This document shows positions 21,585 to 34,561 of a stretch of DNA of 64,000 nucleotides, piece by piece. Within the stretch, counting starts at the first letter, position 1. Each line of letters opens with the position of its first letter. The DNA is from AP-15 sp963703665. Lineage in GTDB: Bacteria; Pseudomonadota; Alphaproteobacteria; ATCC43930; CGMCC-115725. The stretch spans positions 186,001 through 250,000 of the forward strand of contig CAVPFB010000002.1 of assembly GCA_963703665.1 (NCBI GenBank), given 5' to 3'. A model generated the notes under the pieces. That model was not told the DNA's origin and made no database searches. It saw only the letters and a program-made list of their open reading frames with translations. A program made the translations under genes and the position numbers.

Positions 21585-22214
21585 ATGTCCGATCGGAGGA
21601 AACCGAGCCGGATGGGGGGAAACCGAGAAGAAAATGGCGGCGAGCGCGCGTGCGCAGCCTGCCGCATCGGCCGGCGGACGGCGATGAAGGCCGGTTTGGG
21701 CCTCCTGATCGCCTCGCGCTCGGCGCCGGCCCAGACCGACCCCACGCGCGAGCGACCAAGCACGGGCGACGTGCTGGTCAGGGTCGGCAGCACCGGTTCG
21801 GGCTCGGCTGCGTTGAAGGCGGCCGACCTGCCGCCCGGCGGTCCGCAGATTTTCGCCTGGCCGACGGACCCGGCGACCAACACCGTGCGGGACGGGACGC
21901 GGCTCAACAAGGTGTTGTTGCTGCGCCTCGACTCCGCCGGCTTCAACTCGGCGACCCGAGCACATGCCGCCGACGGCATCGTCGCCTATTCGGCGATATG
22001 CCCGCATGCCGGCTGCGACGTGACCCAGTGGCTGGCCGCGACGCAGCGGCTCGAATGCCCGTGTCATTATTCACAATATGACCCGAAGGCGGGGGCCGAG
22101 GTGGTCGCGGGGCCCTCGCCGCGCCCGCTGCCGGCGCTGCCGCTCAAACTCGGCGACGGCCGGCTCGTCGTCGCCGGGCCGTTCACCGGCCGCGTCGGTT
22201 TCCACCAAGTCTGA
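21585..22214 (+). CDS. Tat-exported Rieske 2Fe-2S protein
   Basis: Rieske-type electron carrier of about 209 residues. Cluster ligands are in AICPHAGCDVTQW and LECPCHYSQYDP (C-x-H and C-x2-H boxes). Near the N-terminus GRRTAMKAGLGLLIASRSA looks like a twin-arginine signal, so the protein probably acts in the periplasm beside the molybdenum and quinoprotein enzymes. The start is uncertain: ATG 21585 (MSDRRKP), 21612 (MGGNREEN) or an upstream ATG 21549 all share the frame and none has a strong ribosome site. Confidence 0.85.
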   Translation: MSDRRKPSRMGGNREENGGERACAACRIGRRTAMKAGLGLLIASRSAPAQTDPTRERPSTGDVLVRVGSTGSGSAALKAADLPPGGPQIFAWPTDPATNTVRDGTRLNKVLLLRLDSAGFNSATRAHAADGIVAYSAICPHAGCDVTQWLAATQRLECPCHYSQYDPKAGAEVVAGPSPRPLPALPLKLGDGRLVVAGPFTGRVGFHQV

Positions 22215-22243
22215 CCCGAACAAAGCTCAGGGAGAAGAACGCC

Positions 22244-24023
22244 ATGCTCGAAAAGCACCGCTTACGCATCGCGACCGCCGCCGGCGGCCTCACCCTGCTG
22301 CTGGCGGCGGCGGCGCTGGCGCAAAAGCCGCTGCCGCCGGCTCCGCAGCCCACAACGCCGCGGCCCGTCCCGCCGATCCTGCAGAACTATCAACCGGTAT
22401 CCGCGCAGCGGCTGAAGCAGCCGGCAGATGGCGATTGGCTGATGTACCGTCGGACTTACAACGGCTGGGGCTACAGCCCCTTGGCCCAGATCACCCCGGC
22501 CAATGTCGGCCAGCTGAAGATGGCGTGGACGTTGGAGACCGGCCAGGTCGAAGGCCATGAGGCGCCGCCGATCGTCAACGACGGGATCATGTTCGTCGCC
22601 ACGCCGGGCAACCAAGTGCTGGCGATCGACGCTAAAGCCGGCAATCTCTTATGGCGCTACAAGCGGCCGATACCCGACGACATGCTGCTGCTTCATCCGA
22701 CCAGCCGCGGCGTAGCGCTGTGGGGCGACAAGGTCTATTTCGCCACCAATGATACGGTGCTGGTGGCGCTCGACGCCAAGACCGGCAAGGAGGTATGGCA
22801 CACCAAAGTCGAGGATTATACCCACGGCTATTACATGACCCTGTCGCCGCTCATCGTCGACGGCAAGGTTATGGTCGGCGTTTCCGGCGGCGAGCTTGGG
22901 ATTCGCGGCTTTGTCGCGGCGTTCGACGCCGAGACCGGGAAGCCGCTGTGGAAGACCTATACGATACCAGCGCCGGGCCAGCCGGGCAGCGAAACCTGGC
23001 CCAAAGGCGACCAATGGAAGACCGGCGGCGGCTCGGTGTGGATCGCCGGGAATTACGACCCGGCGACCAACCTTGCTTATTGGGGCACCGGCAATGGCGG
23101 GCCGTGGATGGGCGATCAGCGGCCGGGCGATAATCTCTACACCTCGTCGGTGCTGGCGCTCGACGTCAATACTGGCGCGATCAAGGGCTATCACCAGTAT
23201 CACCCGAACGATTCGTGGGATTGGGATGAGGTGTCGCCGCCGATCCTGGTCGACTACCGGCATGACGGAAAGACCGTGCATGGCCTCGTCGACGCCGCCC
23301 GCGACGGCTATCTATGGATGTTGCAGCGCAGCAGCACCGGCCCGATCACCTTTGTCGCCGGCGAGCCGTTTGTGAAACAGAACGTCTTCAAGAGCCTCGA
23401 CCCCAAGACCGGACGGCCGAATGTCGATCCAAATCGTCAGCCGGGCACCGGCAAGAAGGCGGATTTCTGCCCATCACTGTGGGGCGGCAAGGACTGGCCG
23501 GCGGTCGCGTACAGCCCGAAGACGCAGCTTCTCTACATTCCGGCGAACGAAAATCTGTGCGGCACCTCGATTGGAGCAAAGATCGCCTACACGCCGGGGC
23601 AACCCTACACCGGAGCGACGACGACCCTCTACATCGCGCCGGGCGCCGATCATATCGGCGAATTGCAGGCCTGGAACATCGATACCGGCAAGAAGGTATG
23701 GAGCCATCCGTTCGCCAATTCGCAGCTCTGGGGGCCGGTGCTGGCGACCGGCGGCGGCCTCGTCTTTGTGGGCGGCACCAACGACCGCTATTTCCGCGCT
23801 TTCGACGCCACCAGCGGCAAGGTTCTCTGGCAGCTTCCGCACCGGCTCGGGGGTGAACGGGACGCCGGTTTCGTTTGCCGTCGACGGCAAGCAGTACATT
23901 GCCGTCCAGTCGGGCTGGGGCGTCGATTCCGCGCGCATGCAGGCGCGCCTCAACCTCGTGCGTCCGCACCAGTTCTCCGAGGTGCCGCAAGGCGGCTCGC
24001 TGTGGGTCTTCGCCGTGGAGTGA
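22244..24023 (+). CDS. PQQ-dependent alcohol dehydrogenase-type quinoprotein, frame broken near 3' end
   Basis: Beta-propeller quinoprotein, about 593 residues, with an N-terminal signal peptide ending near AAAALAQ. Tryptophan-docking repeats recur (DAKTGKEVW, DAETGKPLW, DATSGKVLW). Residues that bind calcium/PQQ or catalyse appear kept: Glu in SGGELGIRGF, Asn in GTGNGGPW and Asp in PNDSWDWDEVSPP. The vicinal Cys-Cys of methanol/ethanol dehydrogenases is absent (LHPTSRGVALWGDKVYF stands there). The frame breaks at 23834: an extra c in cagcttccgc. Removing it gives LWQFRTGSGVNGTPVSF and a natural stop at 24023. No cytochrome domain is fused, so electrons must go to another carrier. Confidence 0.85.
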
Positions 24024-24032
24024 ACTCGACCG

Positions 24033-24066
24033 CCGGCGCGATCACTTCTTGACCCGATCGCGCCGG
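24033..24066. terminator. Perfect 11-bp hairpin between convergent genes
   Basis: ccggcgcgatc at 24033-24043 pairs with gatcgcgccgg at 24056-24066 around a 12-base loop, ten bases after the quinoprotein stop and before the 3' end of tRNA-Val on the other strand. There is no T tract, but the position between convergent units suggests a bidirectional transcription end or 3' stabiliser. Confidence 0.55.
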
Positions 24067-24080
24067 CCCCGGCCGTCACA

Positions 24081-24156
24081 TGGTGGGCGATGAGGGATTC
24101 GAACCCCCGACCCCCTCGGTGTAAACGAGATGCTCTGCCAGCTGAGCTAATCGCCC
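24081..24156 (-). tRNA. tRNA-Val (TAC)
   Basis: Minus-strand cloverleaf: acceptor gggcgat paired with atcgccc, D arm gctcagctggcagagc, anticodon loop ttTACac, T loop ttcgaat, discriminator A, encoded CCA at 24081-24083. It lies just upstream of the oxidation cluster's end and downstream of HU in genome order. Confidence 0.96.
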
Positions 24157-24319
24157 GGCCCGTGCGCCGACCCTTTCCATTCGACCGGTAGGGCTGCCGC
24201 ACCCAGCTTTTGCTGACCTCGTCGCCGATTGCCGGCGCCGGGGCCGCTGATCGAGGCTCGGACGAGCCCCATTCAGCCCCAGGGCAACCTCGGTAAACCC
24301 CAGGATTGTCGAGCCGCGA

Positions 24320-24592
24320 TCAGTTCAGCGAGTCGCGCAGACCCTTGCCTGCCTTGAATTTGGGCTGCTTTGACGCGGCGATTTGGATCTTCTCGCCGGT
24401 CCGCGGGTTGCGCCCTTCGGATGCCGCCCGCGAGGCCACTGAAAAGGTGCCGAACCCGACCAGCCTCACCTCCTCGCCGCCCTTCAATGCGTCAACGATC
24501 GCGTCGAACACTGCATCGACCGCCCGGCTCGCCTCCGACTTTCTCAACTCCGACTTGCTGACGACGGCATCGACGAGTTCGTTCCTGTTCAC
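24320..24592 (-). CDS. HU family DNA-binding protein
   Basis: Nucleoid protein of 90 residues, the standard HU length. It begins MNRNELVDAV and has the loop text VRLVGFGTFSVASRAA and the DNA-arm motif GRNPRTGEKIQIAASK. It acts as a dimer that bends DNA. It follows lon on the same strand, the usual alphaproteobacterial order, and has its own promoter about 60 bases upstream. IHF is excluded by the arm sequence and by context. Confidence 0.95.
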   Translation of the reverse strand: MNRNELVDAVVSKSELRKSEASRAVDAVFDAIVDALKGGEEVRLVGFGTFSVASRAASEGRNPRTGEKIQIAASKQPKFKAGKGLRDSLN

Positions 24593-24646
24593 GGGCTGCC
24601 CCCTGCGCGAGTGTACGAGATCGTTCCCTGGATCTGTTCGCCGAGG

Positions 24647-24675
24647 AGTTTAGAGCGCAGCCAATCCGAGGTCAA
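24647..24675 (-). promoter_or_regulatory. Promoter for the HU gene
   Basis: Minus strand TTGACC (24675-24670), 17-base spacer, TAAACT (24652-24647), about 55 bases before the HU start codon. A close match to the vegetative sigma-factor consensus, located in the lon-HU gap. Confidence 0.7.
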
Positions 24676-24777
24676 CCGCCCGTGCAGGCCGAGAGTCGAT
24701 GTGTTTGTTAAGCATTACAACATGTTCCCGCGCGGCGATGCGTCCGCGGCGCGGCGGGCGCCAACGCCTATCTTCAA

Positions 24778-27183
<2,406 letters not shown>

Positions 27184-27315
27184 GAGCCCTCTTTTTTCTC
27201 GAGGCCATCCCGGGATCAGCCGGGCGGCCGGGACAGGCATACCCTATCTAGGTTGGCCCGGTTTCGCCGGCAGTCAAGTCACCCGGGAGATCGGCTGGCA
27301 TGGGCGGCACGCGGA

Positions 27316-28581
<1,266 letters not shown>

Positions 28582-28722
28582 CGCCACTCCGTCGTCGCCG
28601 AAGAAGCCCCGGCCTCCCCAGCCTCTTTTTTCCCGGCTCGCGCACCGGATGTTCGGCGTGAGCCGGCTTGCCCGGCCGCCGGCCGGCTGCCCGGGCACCG
28701 CCCTACCCCGCCGCAGCCATCG

Positions 28723-28750
28723 AGTATATGTGCTCGCGACGGATCAACAA
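28723..28750 (-). promoter_or_regulatory. Promoter in the clpP-clpX gap
   Basis: Minus strand TTGTTG (28750-28745), 16-base spacer, TATACT (28728-28723), about 140 bases before the clpX start. It gives clpX a possible promoter independent of clpP. The -10 is near consensus, the -35 moderate. Confidence 0.5.
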
Positions 28751-28788
28751 CTACTTAATCATATTGGACCGGCCCGGAGTTCCCCGGC

Positions 28789-29427
28789 TCAGGCGCGCAG
28801 GCGCTCCTCGAAACCGCCGGGACGGGACTCGACGACCTCGTCGATGAGGCCGAACTCCCTCGCTTCGAACGGCGACAGGAACTTGTCGCGCTCGACCGCG
28901 GAGGAGATGACTTCGAGCGGCTGGCCGGTGTGGCGGACGTAGATTTCGTTGAGCCGCGCGCGCAGCGCCAGGATCTCTCGCGCCTGGATTTCGATGTCGG
29001 TCGCCTGGCCTTGTGCCCCGCCCGAGGGCTGGTGGATCATGATCCGCGAATTCGGCAGCGAAAAGCGCTTGCCGTGGGCTCCGGCGGCGAGCAGCAGCGA
29101 TCCCATCGAGGCCGCCTGACCGATGCACACGGTCGAAACCGGCGACCGGATGTACTGCATCGTGTCGTAGATCGCCAGCCCGGAGGTCACCACCCCGCCC
29201 GGCGAGTTGATGTAGAACGCGATGTCCTTGGTCGGGTTCTCCGATTCGAGGAACAACAGCTGGGCGCAGATCAGGCTCGCGACCGCATCGTGCACCGGCC
29301 CGACGAGAAAGATAATGCGCTCCTTCAACAGGCGGGAATAGATGTCATAGGCGCGCTCGCCCCGGTTCGTCTGCTCGACGACCATCGGCACCAAATTGTT
29401 CATGTACTGTTCGAAATATTCCGACAT
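28789..29427 (-). CDS. clpP: ATP-dependent Clp protease proteolytic subunit
   Basis: Serine peptidase forming the tetradecameric barrel used by ClpX. 212 residues. Catalytic serine in GQAASMGSLLL, histidine in MIHQPSGGAQGQ, aspartate in the following SAVERDKFLSP. ATG 29427 (MSEYFEQYMN) is used; the frame upstream is open for twelve codons but atypical. It lies 57 bases downstream of the trigger factor gene, the usual tig-clpP-clpX order. Confidence 0.97.
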   Translation of the reverse strand: MSEYFEQYMNNLVPMVVEQTNRGERAYDIYSRLLKERIIFLVGPVHDAVASLICAQLLFLESENPTKDIAFYINSPGGVVTSGLAIYDTMQYIRSPVSTVCIGQAASMGSLLLAAGAHGKRFSLPNSRIMIHQPSGGAQGQATDIEIQAREILALRARLNEIYVRHTGQPLEVISSAVERDKFLSPFEAREFGLIDEVVESRPGGFEERLRA

Positions 29428-29484
29428 TTGCGGTCTCCTCGGCAGCGCCGGCCGGCGGCGCACGGCTCAACGGCTTCGATCGGC

Positions 29485-31002
29485 TCAGTCCTGCTGCTCG
29501 CCCTGCCGCTGGGGCGCGGGCTCGTTTGGCGCGCTGGGCGGCAACCCATTGTCGCCGTCCGGATCGGGCAGGGCCAGCAGCTCCTGCGGGGTCACCCGGC
29601 GTTCGTCGAGCTTGGCCAGCTCGACGATGAAGTCGATGACCTTGTCCTCGAAGATCGGCGCCCGCAGGCTGGCCACGGCGTCCGAGTTCTGGCGATAGAA
29701 ATCCAACGCCTGACGCTCATAGCCGGGATGCCGGCGCACCTCTCGGGTGATCGCCTGATTGATCTCCTCCTGGGTCACGGTGATGTTGTTGGCGCGCCCG
29801 ACCTCGGCAAGGAGCAGACCGAGCCGGACGCGGCGTTCGGCGATGTTGCGGTATTCCGACTTGGCGCTCTCCTCATCGTCGTCGGCGGCGGCGCCGGTTT
29901 CGGCCGTGCTGTCGGGCGCGGGCGGCGCTGCCGGCGCCGGATCGGTCGGCAAATCCCCGGCGGAGGTCTCGTCGACCGCCGCTGCCGGCGGCTCGCCGGT
30001 CTGCGGATCATCGCCGCCGCCCGCACGCTCCCTCTGGAGCTGCTGCTCGGCCTGGTGCTGCCCCCAGATGTTCTCGAATTCCAGTTCCACCATGCCGGGC
30101 GGGACCGGGAAGTCGTAGCGCTCCGCCAGCTTGTCGAGCAAGGCCCGCTTCAGCCGCAGGCGCGCGGCCACGGCGTAATCGCGCTGCATCTGCTGCTGCA
30201 CTTCCTGGCGCAGCTCGGCGAGGTTTTCGAGCCCGACCGCCTTGCCGAGCTCGTCGTCGATCGCCACCGGTAGCCGCTGCCGGACCTCCTTCACGTCGAC
30301 CTCGAAGACCGCCTCTTTGCCGGCGAGGTTCTGAGCCGCGTAATCCTCGGGAAAGGCGACCCGGACGGTGCGATGCTCTCCGGCGGCGGCGCCGATCAGC
30401 TGCTCCTCGAAGCCGGGAATCAGGGCGCCCGAGCCGAGCGCGATCTGGCGGTCCTTGCCGCCGGCGCCGGGGATCTCCTCGTCGTCGGCTCGTCCTTCGA
30501 GATCGACAACCAAAATGTCGCCGGTCTCGGCCGGGCGATCCGCCGGCTCCGACTTGCGCTGCTGCTCGGCAATCCGCGCGATCGCCGCGTCGACGCTGTC
30601 CTGCGGCACCTCGACGACCAGCCGCTCGATGCCGAGGTCGGCGAAGTTCGGCTCGGGGATCTCGGGCAAGACCTCGATCAGCATCTTGTATTCGAGGTCG
30701 GCTCCCTCGCTGAACGATACGATGTCGACCTTGGGCGGCAGCGCCGGCCGCAGATTATGATCGCGGATCGTGTCGGCCGAGCTGCCCTGCACCGTGCTCT
30801 CCAGCACCTCGCCCAGGACCGAGGGGCCATAGCGCCGGCGCAGGATCTGCATCGGGACCTTGCCGGGTCGGAACCCGGGCAGGCGAATGGTGCGGCCGAG
30901 CTCGTCGAGCCGGCTCGCGACCTTGTCCTCGAGCTCGCCCGCGGGGACGACGATGCGATACTCGCGCTTCAGACCCTCGGCGCTGGTTTCCGTCACCTCC
31001 AT
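29485..31002 (-). CDS. tig: Trigger factor with an enlarged loop
   Basis: Ribosome-bound chaperone. 505 residues, longer than the usual 430-470. The ribosome-binding domain has the signature GFRPGKVP at residues 43-50. The FKBP-type domain spans about 155-240. The C-terminal chaperone arm is interrupted at about 326-380 by a low-complexity Pro/Ala/Asp-rich segment (GEPPAAAVDETSAG, PAPAAPPAPDST, ADDDEES) where relatives have a short linker; helices resume with YRNIAERRVRLGLLLAEVG. The C-terminus is also polar. ATG 31002 (MEVTETSAEG) is preferred because the family begins there, although MQVPPMEV 15 bases upstream is possible. Confidence 0.95.
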   Translation of the reverse strand: MEVTETSAEGLKREYRIVVPAGELEDKVASRLDELGRTIRLPGFRPGKVPMQILRRRYGPSVLGEVLESTVQGSSADTIRDHNLRPALPPKVDIVSFSEGADLEYKMLIEVLPEIPEPNFADLGIERLVVEVPQDSVDAAIARIAEQQRKSEPADRPAETGDILVVDLEGRADDEEIPGAGGKDRQIALGSGALIPGFEEQLIGAAAGEHRTVRVAFPEDYAAQNLAGKEAVFEVDVKEVRQRLPVAIDDELGKAVGLENLAELRQEVQQQMQRDYAVAARLRLKRALLDKLAERYDFPVPPGMVELEFENIWGQHQAEQQLQRERAGGGDDPQTGEPPAAAVDETSAGDLPTDPAPAAPPAPDSTAETGAAADDDEESAKSEYRNIAERRVRLGLLLAEVGRANNITVTQEEINQAITREVRRHPGYERQALDFYRQNSDAVASLRAPIFEDKVIDFIVELAKLDERRVTPQELLALPDPDGDNGLPPSAPNEPAPQRQGEQQD

Positions 31003-31169
31003 CGGGGGCACCTGCATGGCGCAAAGCCCGCATCGCCGCAATCATCGCCGCGCCCGATCCGACAATCCTCCCGGACCCACGCCCCGCGTCCCGATGATCG
31101 CCCTCCATGAGCGATCGACATCAAGCCGTTCATCGACAACAGCCCCTCAGAAATGATTTCGGCGCGCCC

Positions 31170-31254
31170 TGGTGCGGGCGGGGGGATTTGAACCCCCACG
31201 ATTTGCATCGCTGGAACCTAAATCCAGTGCGTCTGCCAGTTCCGCCACGCCCGC
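31170..31254 (-). tRNA. tRNA-Leu (TAG)
   Basis: Minus-strand class II tRNA, 85 bases, with a long variable arm. Acceptor gcgggcg pairs with cgcccgc, anticodon loop tttaggt reads TAG, T loop ttcaaat, discriminator A, CCA encoded at 31170-31172. It lies upstream of the trigger factor gene. Confidence 0.95.
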
Positions 31255-31443
31255 CTCGGCAAGCTTCCGGAGCGGCCCGCCCGGCCCGGCCGAGGCGCGT
31301 TCTTAGCATAGACATCGCTTGCCACCTAGACGGGCCGCTCGCCGGCGGCAACGACAGGCCCATGAATTGGTCCGGCAACGCTCCCCGATCAAGGCGCGCC
31401 GGGCGGCGATCGCCGCCGGCCCCCGCTCGGCACCGGTCCGGGC

Positions 31444-32877
31444 TCACCCGGTCCGCGACAGCGCGCGCAGCACGCCCGCGGCGGCGACCCGTCCCTCGCC
31501 GCGATAGGCCTCGTGATTGGCCTCGATGTCGGCGAGCCGGTAGACATAGTTGACCATGATCCCGGCGGATTGCTGCAGGCCCTTCGGCGAGACGTCGCCC
31601 TGCCAGTTCAGCCGCTCGATGCGCGCGCCGTTGCTCAGGTGGAAATGCGCGACCGGGTCGAGCGCCCGGCCCGAGGGCGCCCGTTCGCGCAGCAGGTAGC
31701 GCGCGCACAGCCGCAGCAGCGGCTCGCGCAGGGCCGCGGCGAGCTGCGGCTCGGCAGGCCAATCCGGGCGGTCGAGCAGGGCCCTCAGATCGCGTTCCGT
31801 GATCCGCTCGCCGAGTGCTTCGATCGCGCTCCGCTCGGCCGGCAGCAACAGCGCTTCCGGTGCCGCTTCGCTCTGCCGATCGAGCCAGGCGCGGAACCCC
31901 GGGACCGGCGACAGGGTCGCGAACACCTTTAGGCGGGGCAGGTCGATCGCCAAGGCGTCGACGACGCGCTTGATCAAAAAATCGCCAAAGCTGATCCCGG
32001 CCAGACCCTGCTGACAATTCGAGATCGAGTAGAAGATCGCGGTGTCGGCGGCCTGTGGATCGCCGATCGGCGCCGCCTCGTCGAGCAGCGCGTTGACGTC
32101 GCTGGCCATCCCCGCCACCAGCGCCACCTCGACGAAGATCAGCGGCTCGTCGGGCATGCGCGGGTGAAAAAAGGCAAAGCAGCGACGGTCGGCCTCGAGC
32201 CGGTTTTTCAGATCGGTCCAGCTGCGGATTTCGTGCACCGCTTCGTAGGCCATCAGCTTTTCAAGCAATGCCGCCGGCGATTCCCAGCCGATTCGCTGCA
32301 ATTCGAGAAAGCCGATGTCGAACCAATTGGCGAGCAGCCGCTTCAGGTCCTCTTCGAGGCCGTGCAGCAACGGGTCGTTCCGGCCGAGGACGAGCAGCTC
32401 GGCGCGGCGGTCGACCAGGAACTTGACCCCTTCGGGCAGTGCGTTGAACTGGCGCAGAAGGGTGATGCGCGGCGGTTCCAGCGCGTTGCGCAGCTCGCGC
32501 TCGGCCGCGGCCCGCTCGACCGTTCCCTCCGCCCTGGCGAGCGCGGCGCAGCAGCGATCGATCCCGGCGCGGTCGACATCGAACTCGCCGGCGAGCAGCC
32601 GCAGGAAGCGCTCGCGTCCGTGGGCGTCGAGCAAGAGATAGGTGCGGCCGAGATCGGCGGCCCGCGCGCGCGCCGTGACCTCGCCGCCGCGCCCGTCGAG
32701 ACAGCTCAGCATCTGCTCGCGCAGCCGGCCGGCATCGTCGCCGGAAAGCTCGGGGCGCGGGGCGCGGGTCAGGACACCGCGTGCGGAGAGCGCGATGTCG
32801 CGCCAGGCGCCGCGCAGATTGCTCAACGTCCGGTCGAAGACGCCCTCGAAAAAACCGGCGGGCGGGCGAGCGCTCAT
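31444..32877 (-). CDS. Malonyl-CoA decarboxylase
   Basis: Converts malonyl-CoA to acetyl-CoA and CO2. 477 residues. An N-terminal helical oligomerisation domain is followed by the GNAT-fold catalytic part with FFHPRMPDEPLIFVEVAL, FYSISNCQQGLAGISFGD, TLSPVPGFRAWL and, near the C-terminus, VAHFHLSNGARIERLNW (catalytic His/Ser region). ATG 32877 (MSARPPAGFF) lies 55 bases after nnr. No malonyl-CoA synthetase gene is next to it. The C-terminus ends in RALSRTG. Confidence 0.95.
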   Translation of the reverse strand: MSARPPAGFFEGVFDRTLSNLRGAWRDIALSARGVLTRAPRPELSGDDAGRLREQMLSCLDGRGGEVTARARAADLGRTYLLLDAHGRERFLRLLAGEFDVDRAGIDRCCAALARAEGTVERAAAERELRNALEPPRITLLRQFNALPEGVKFLVDRRAELLVLGRNDPLLHGLEEDLKRLLANWFDIGFLELQRIGWESPAALLEKLMAYEAVHEIRSWTDLKNRLEADRRCFAFFHPRMPDEPLIFVEVALVAGMASDVNALLDEAAPIGDPQAADTAIFYSISNCQQGLAGISFGDFLIKRVVDALAIDLPRLKVFATLSPVPGFRAWLDRQSEAAPEALLLPAERSAIEALGERITERDLRALLDRPDWPAEPQLAAALREPLLRLCARYLLRERAPSGRALDPVAHFHLSNGARIERLNWQGDVSPKGLQQSAGIMVNYVYRLADIEANHEAYRGEGRVAAAGVLRALSRTG

Positions 32878-32932
32878 GATGGCCGTTGCGGAAGTGGCGG
32901 AGGCTGACAGAGACGCGACGCCGGCCCCGCCG

Positions 32933-34453
32933 TCAACCCCCAAGCGCGCCGGCCCCAAGCGCATCCGGCTGCCGCCTGCCGGCAAGATCGCGCAGCGCCG
33001 AGGCCAGCGCCTCGACCAGATCCTCGGCGACGAGCCCGGCGCCTACCCGGCCGGCGGCCTCGCCATGCAGCCACACCGCCGCGGCCGCCGCCGCGAACGG
33101 CTCCATTTCTTGTGTCAAGAGCCCCAGCATCATGCCGGCGAGGACATCGCCGCTGCCGGCCGTGGCCAGGTCGGGCGGCGCGTTGGCGTTGATCGCGACG
33201 CGGCCGTCCGGTGCGGCGACGACCGTGTCCGCCCCCTTCAGCACGATGACCGCACCGCTCTGCCGCGCCGCGCGACGCGCCCGCTCGGTCTTGCTGCCGC
33301 CAGCGTCGAACAGGCGGGCGAACTCACCCTCGTGCGGCGTCATTACGACCGGCGAGCGGATCGCCGCGAACAGGGCCTGCGGGTCGGCGGCGAACGAGGT
33401 CAGCGCATCGGCGTCGAGCACCGCCCGCTTGGCCGCCGCGAGGATCGCCAGCACTTTGTCGCGGGTCTCGGCCCCAACCCCGGCGCCGGGGCCGATCAGC
33501 GCCGCATTCCGCCGCCGGTCGGCGAGCAGGCCGGGGAAGTCGTCGAGAGCCGAGATCGGATGGACGATGACCCCGGTCAGCGCCGCGGCATAGATCGGAA
33601 ACGCGCTTTCGGGCGCCGCAACGGTGACCAGGCCGGCGCCGAGCCGGGCGGCGGCGCGCGCTGCGAGGCGGCCCGCCCCGGTCATCACCGCCCCGCCGGC
33701 CACCAGCGCGTGTCCGCGGGTGTATTTGTGGCTGTCGAGGCCGGGTCGGGGCAAGCCGGCGAGCCACCAGCCCGGGTCGTTCGCGGCGGTATCGGGTGCC
33801 AACCGGTCGAGCACCGCGTCCGGGATGCCGATCTGCGCCAGCACCGTCTCGCCGCAATAGATCCGCCCCGGCAGCAGGAGGTGCCCAGGTTTTTTGCGAA
33901 AGAACGTGATGGTCAGCGCCGCCATCGGCGCCGCCCCGCGGATCTCGCCGCTCGCGCCGTCGACCCCGCTCGGCACGTCGACCGCGACGACCGGCAATCC
34001 GCGCCGGCCGAGCCCCTCGACGACGGCGAGCGCCGCACCTTCGATCGGCCGCGCCAGCCCGGCGCCAAAGATCGCATCGACGACCAGCCCGGCGTCGCCG
34101 AGGGCTTCGGGCGTCAGCGGTTCGGCCGGCCCCGGCCAGCGGGCGGCTGCGGCAGCGGCGTCGCCGCGCAACGTCGCGCGATCGCCGAGCAGCGCCATCC
34201 GCACCTTCCAGCCGCGTTCGGCCAGCAGGCGTGCCGCAACAAAGCCGTCACCGCCATTGTTGCCCGGTCCGCACAGCACAGCGACCGGCCGCGGCGGCCA
34301 GCGCCGCGAGACGGCGTCGGCGACCGCGCGCCCCGCGTTCTCCATCAGCGCGCTGCCGGCGATGCCGCCGGCGAGTGCCAGCCGGTCCGCCTCGCCCATC
34401 TGCTGCGGCGTCAGCAGCGCGTGGCGGCGCCAGCCCTCGGGGGAAATCGTCAT
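32933..34453 (-). CDS. nnr: Bifunctional NAD(P)H-hydrate epimerase/dehydratase
   Basis: Repairs damaged NADHX/NADPHX. 506 residues in two domains: the N-terminal epimerase (about 1-215; ENAGRAVADAV, GPGNNGGDGFVAARLLAERG, DAIFGAGLARPI) and the C-terminal ADP-dependent dehydratase (about 220-500; KYTRGHALVAGGAVMTGAGR, VLKGADTVVAAPDG, ATAGSGDVLAGMMLGLL). ATG 34453. No frame break. Confidence 0.96.
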   Translation of the reverse strand: MTISPEGWRRHALLTPQQMGEADRLALAGGIAGSALMENAGRAVADAVSRRWPPRPVAVLCGPGNNGGDGFVAARLLAERGWKVRMALLGDRATLRGDAAAAAARWPGPAEPLTPEALGDAGLVVDAIFGAGLARPIEGAALAVVEGLGRRGLPVVAVDVPSGVDGASGEIRGAAPMAALTITFFRKKPGHLLLPGRIYCGETVLAQIGIPDAVLDRLAPDTAANDPGWWLAGLPRPGLDSHKYTRGHALVAGGAVMTGAGRLAARAAARLGAGLVTVAAPESAFPIYAAALTGVIVHPISALDDFPGLLADRRRNAALIGPGAGVGAETRDKVLAILAAAKRAVLDADALTSFAADPQALFAAIRSPVVMTPHEGEFARLFDAGGSKTERARRAARQSGAVIVLKGADTVVAAPDGRVAINANAPPDLATAGSGDVLAGMMLGLLTQEMEPFAAAAAAVWLHGEAAGRVGAGLVAEDLVEALASALRDLAGRRQPDALGAGALGG

Positions 34454-34561
34454 CGCCGAGATGTGCGATGCCAGCCGCGCGGCGGAAAGCCGGCTCCGCC
34501 GCGGCCATGATCATGCGCGGGCCGCTTGCTCGCCGCCTCGATCCACCCCATGATAGCCGTC

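Noticed and set aside
24081..24120. tRNA-Val 3' end as an integration site for the oxidation cluster
   Set aside because: I found no second copy of the tRNA 3' sequence in 18425-18690 and no integrase gene.
27184..27290. Heat-shock-like promoter (cttgactgcc and ctagatagg) upstream of lon
   Set aside because: The elements resemble a sigma-32 site but the spacing, about 20 bases, is too long to support a call.
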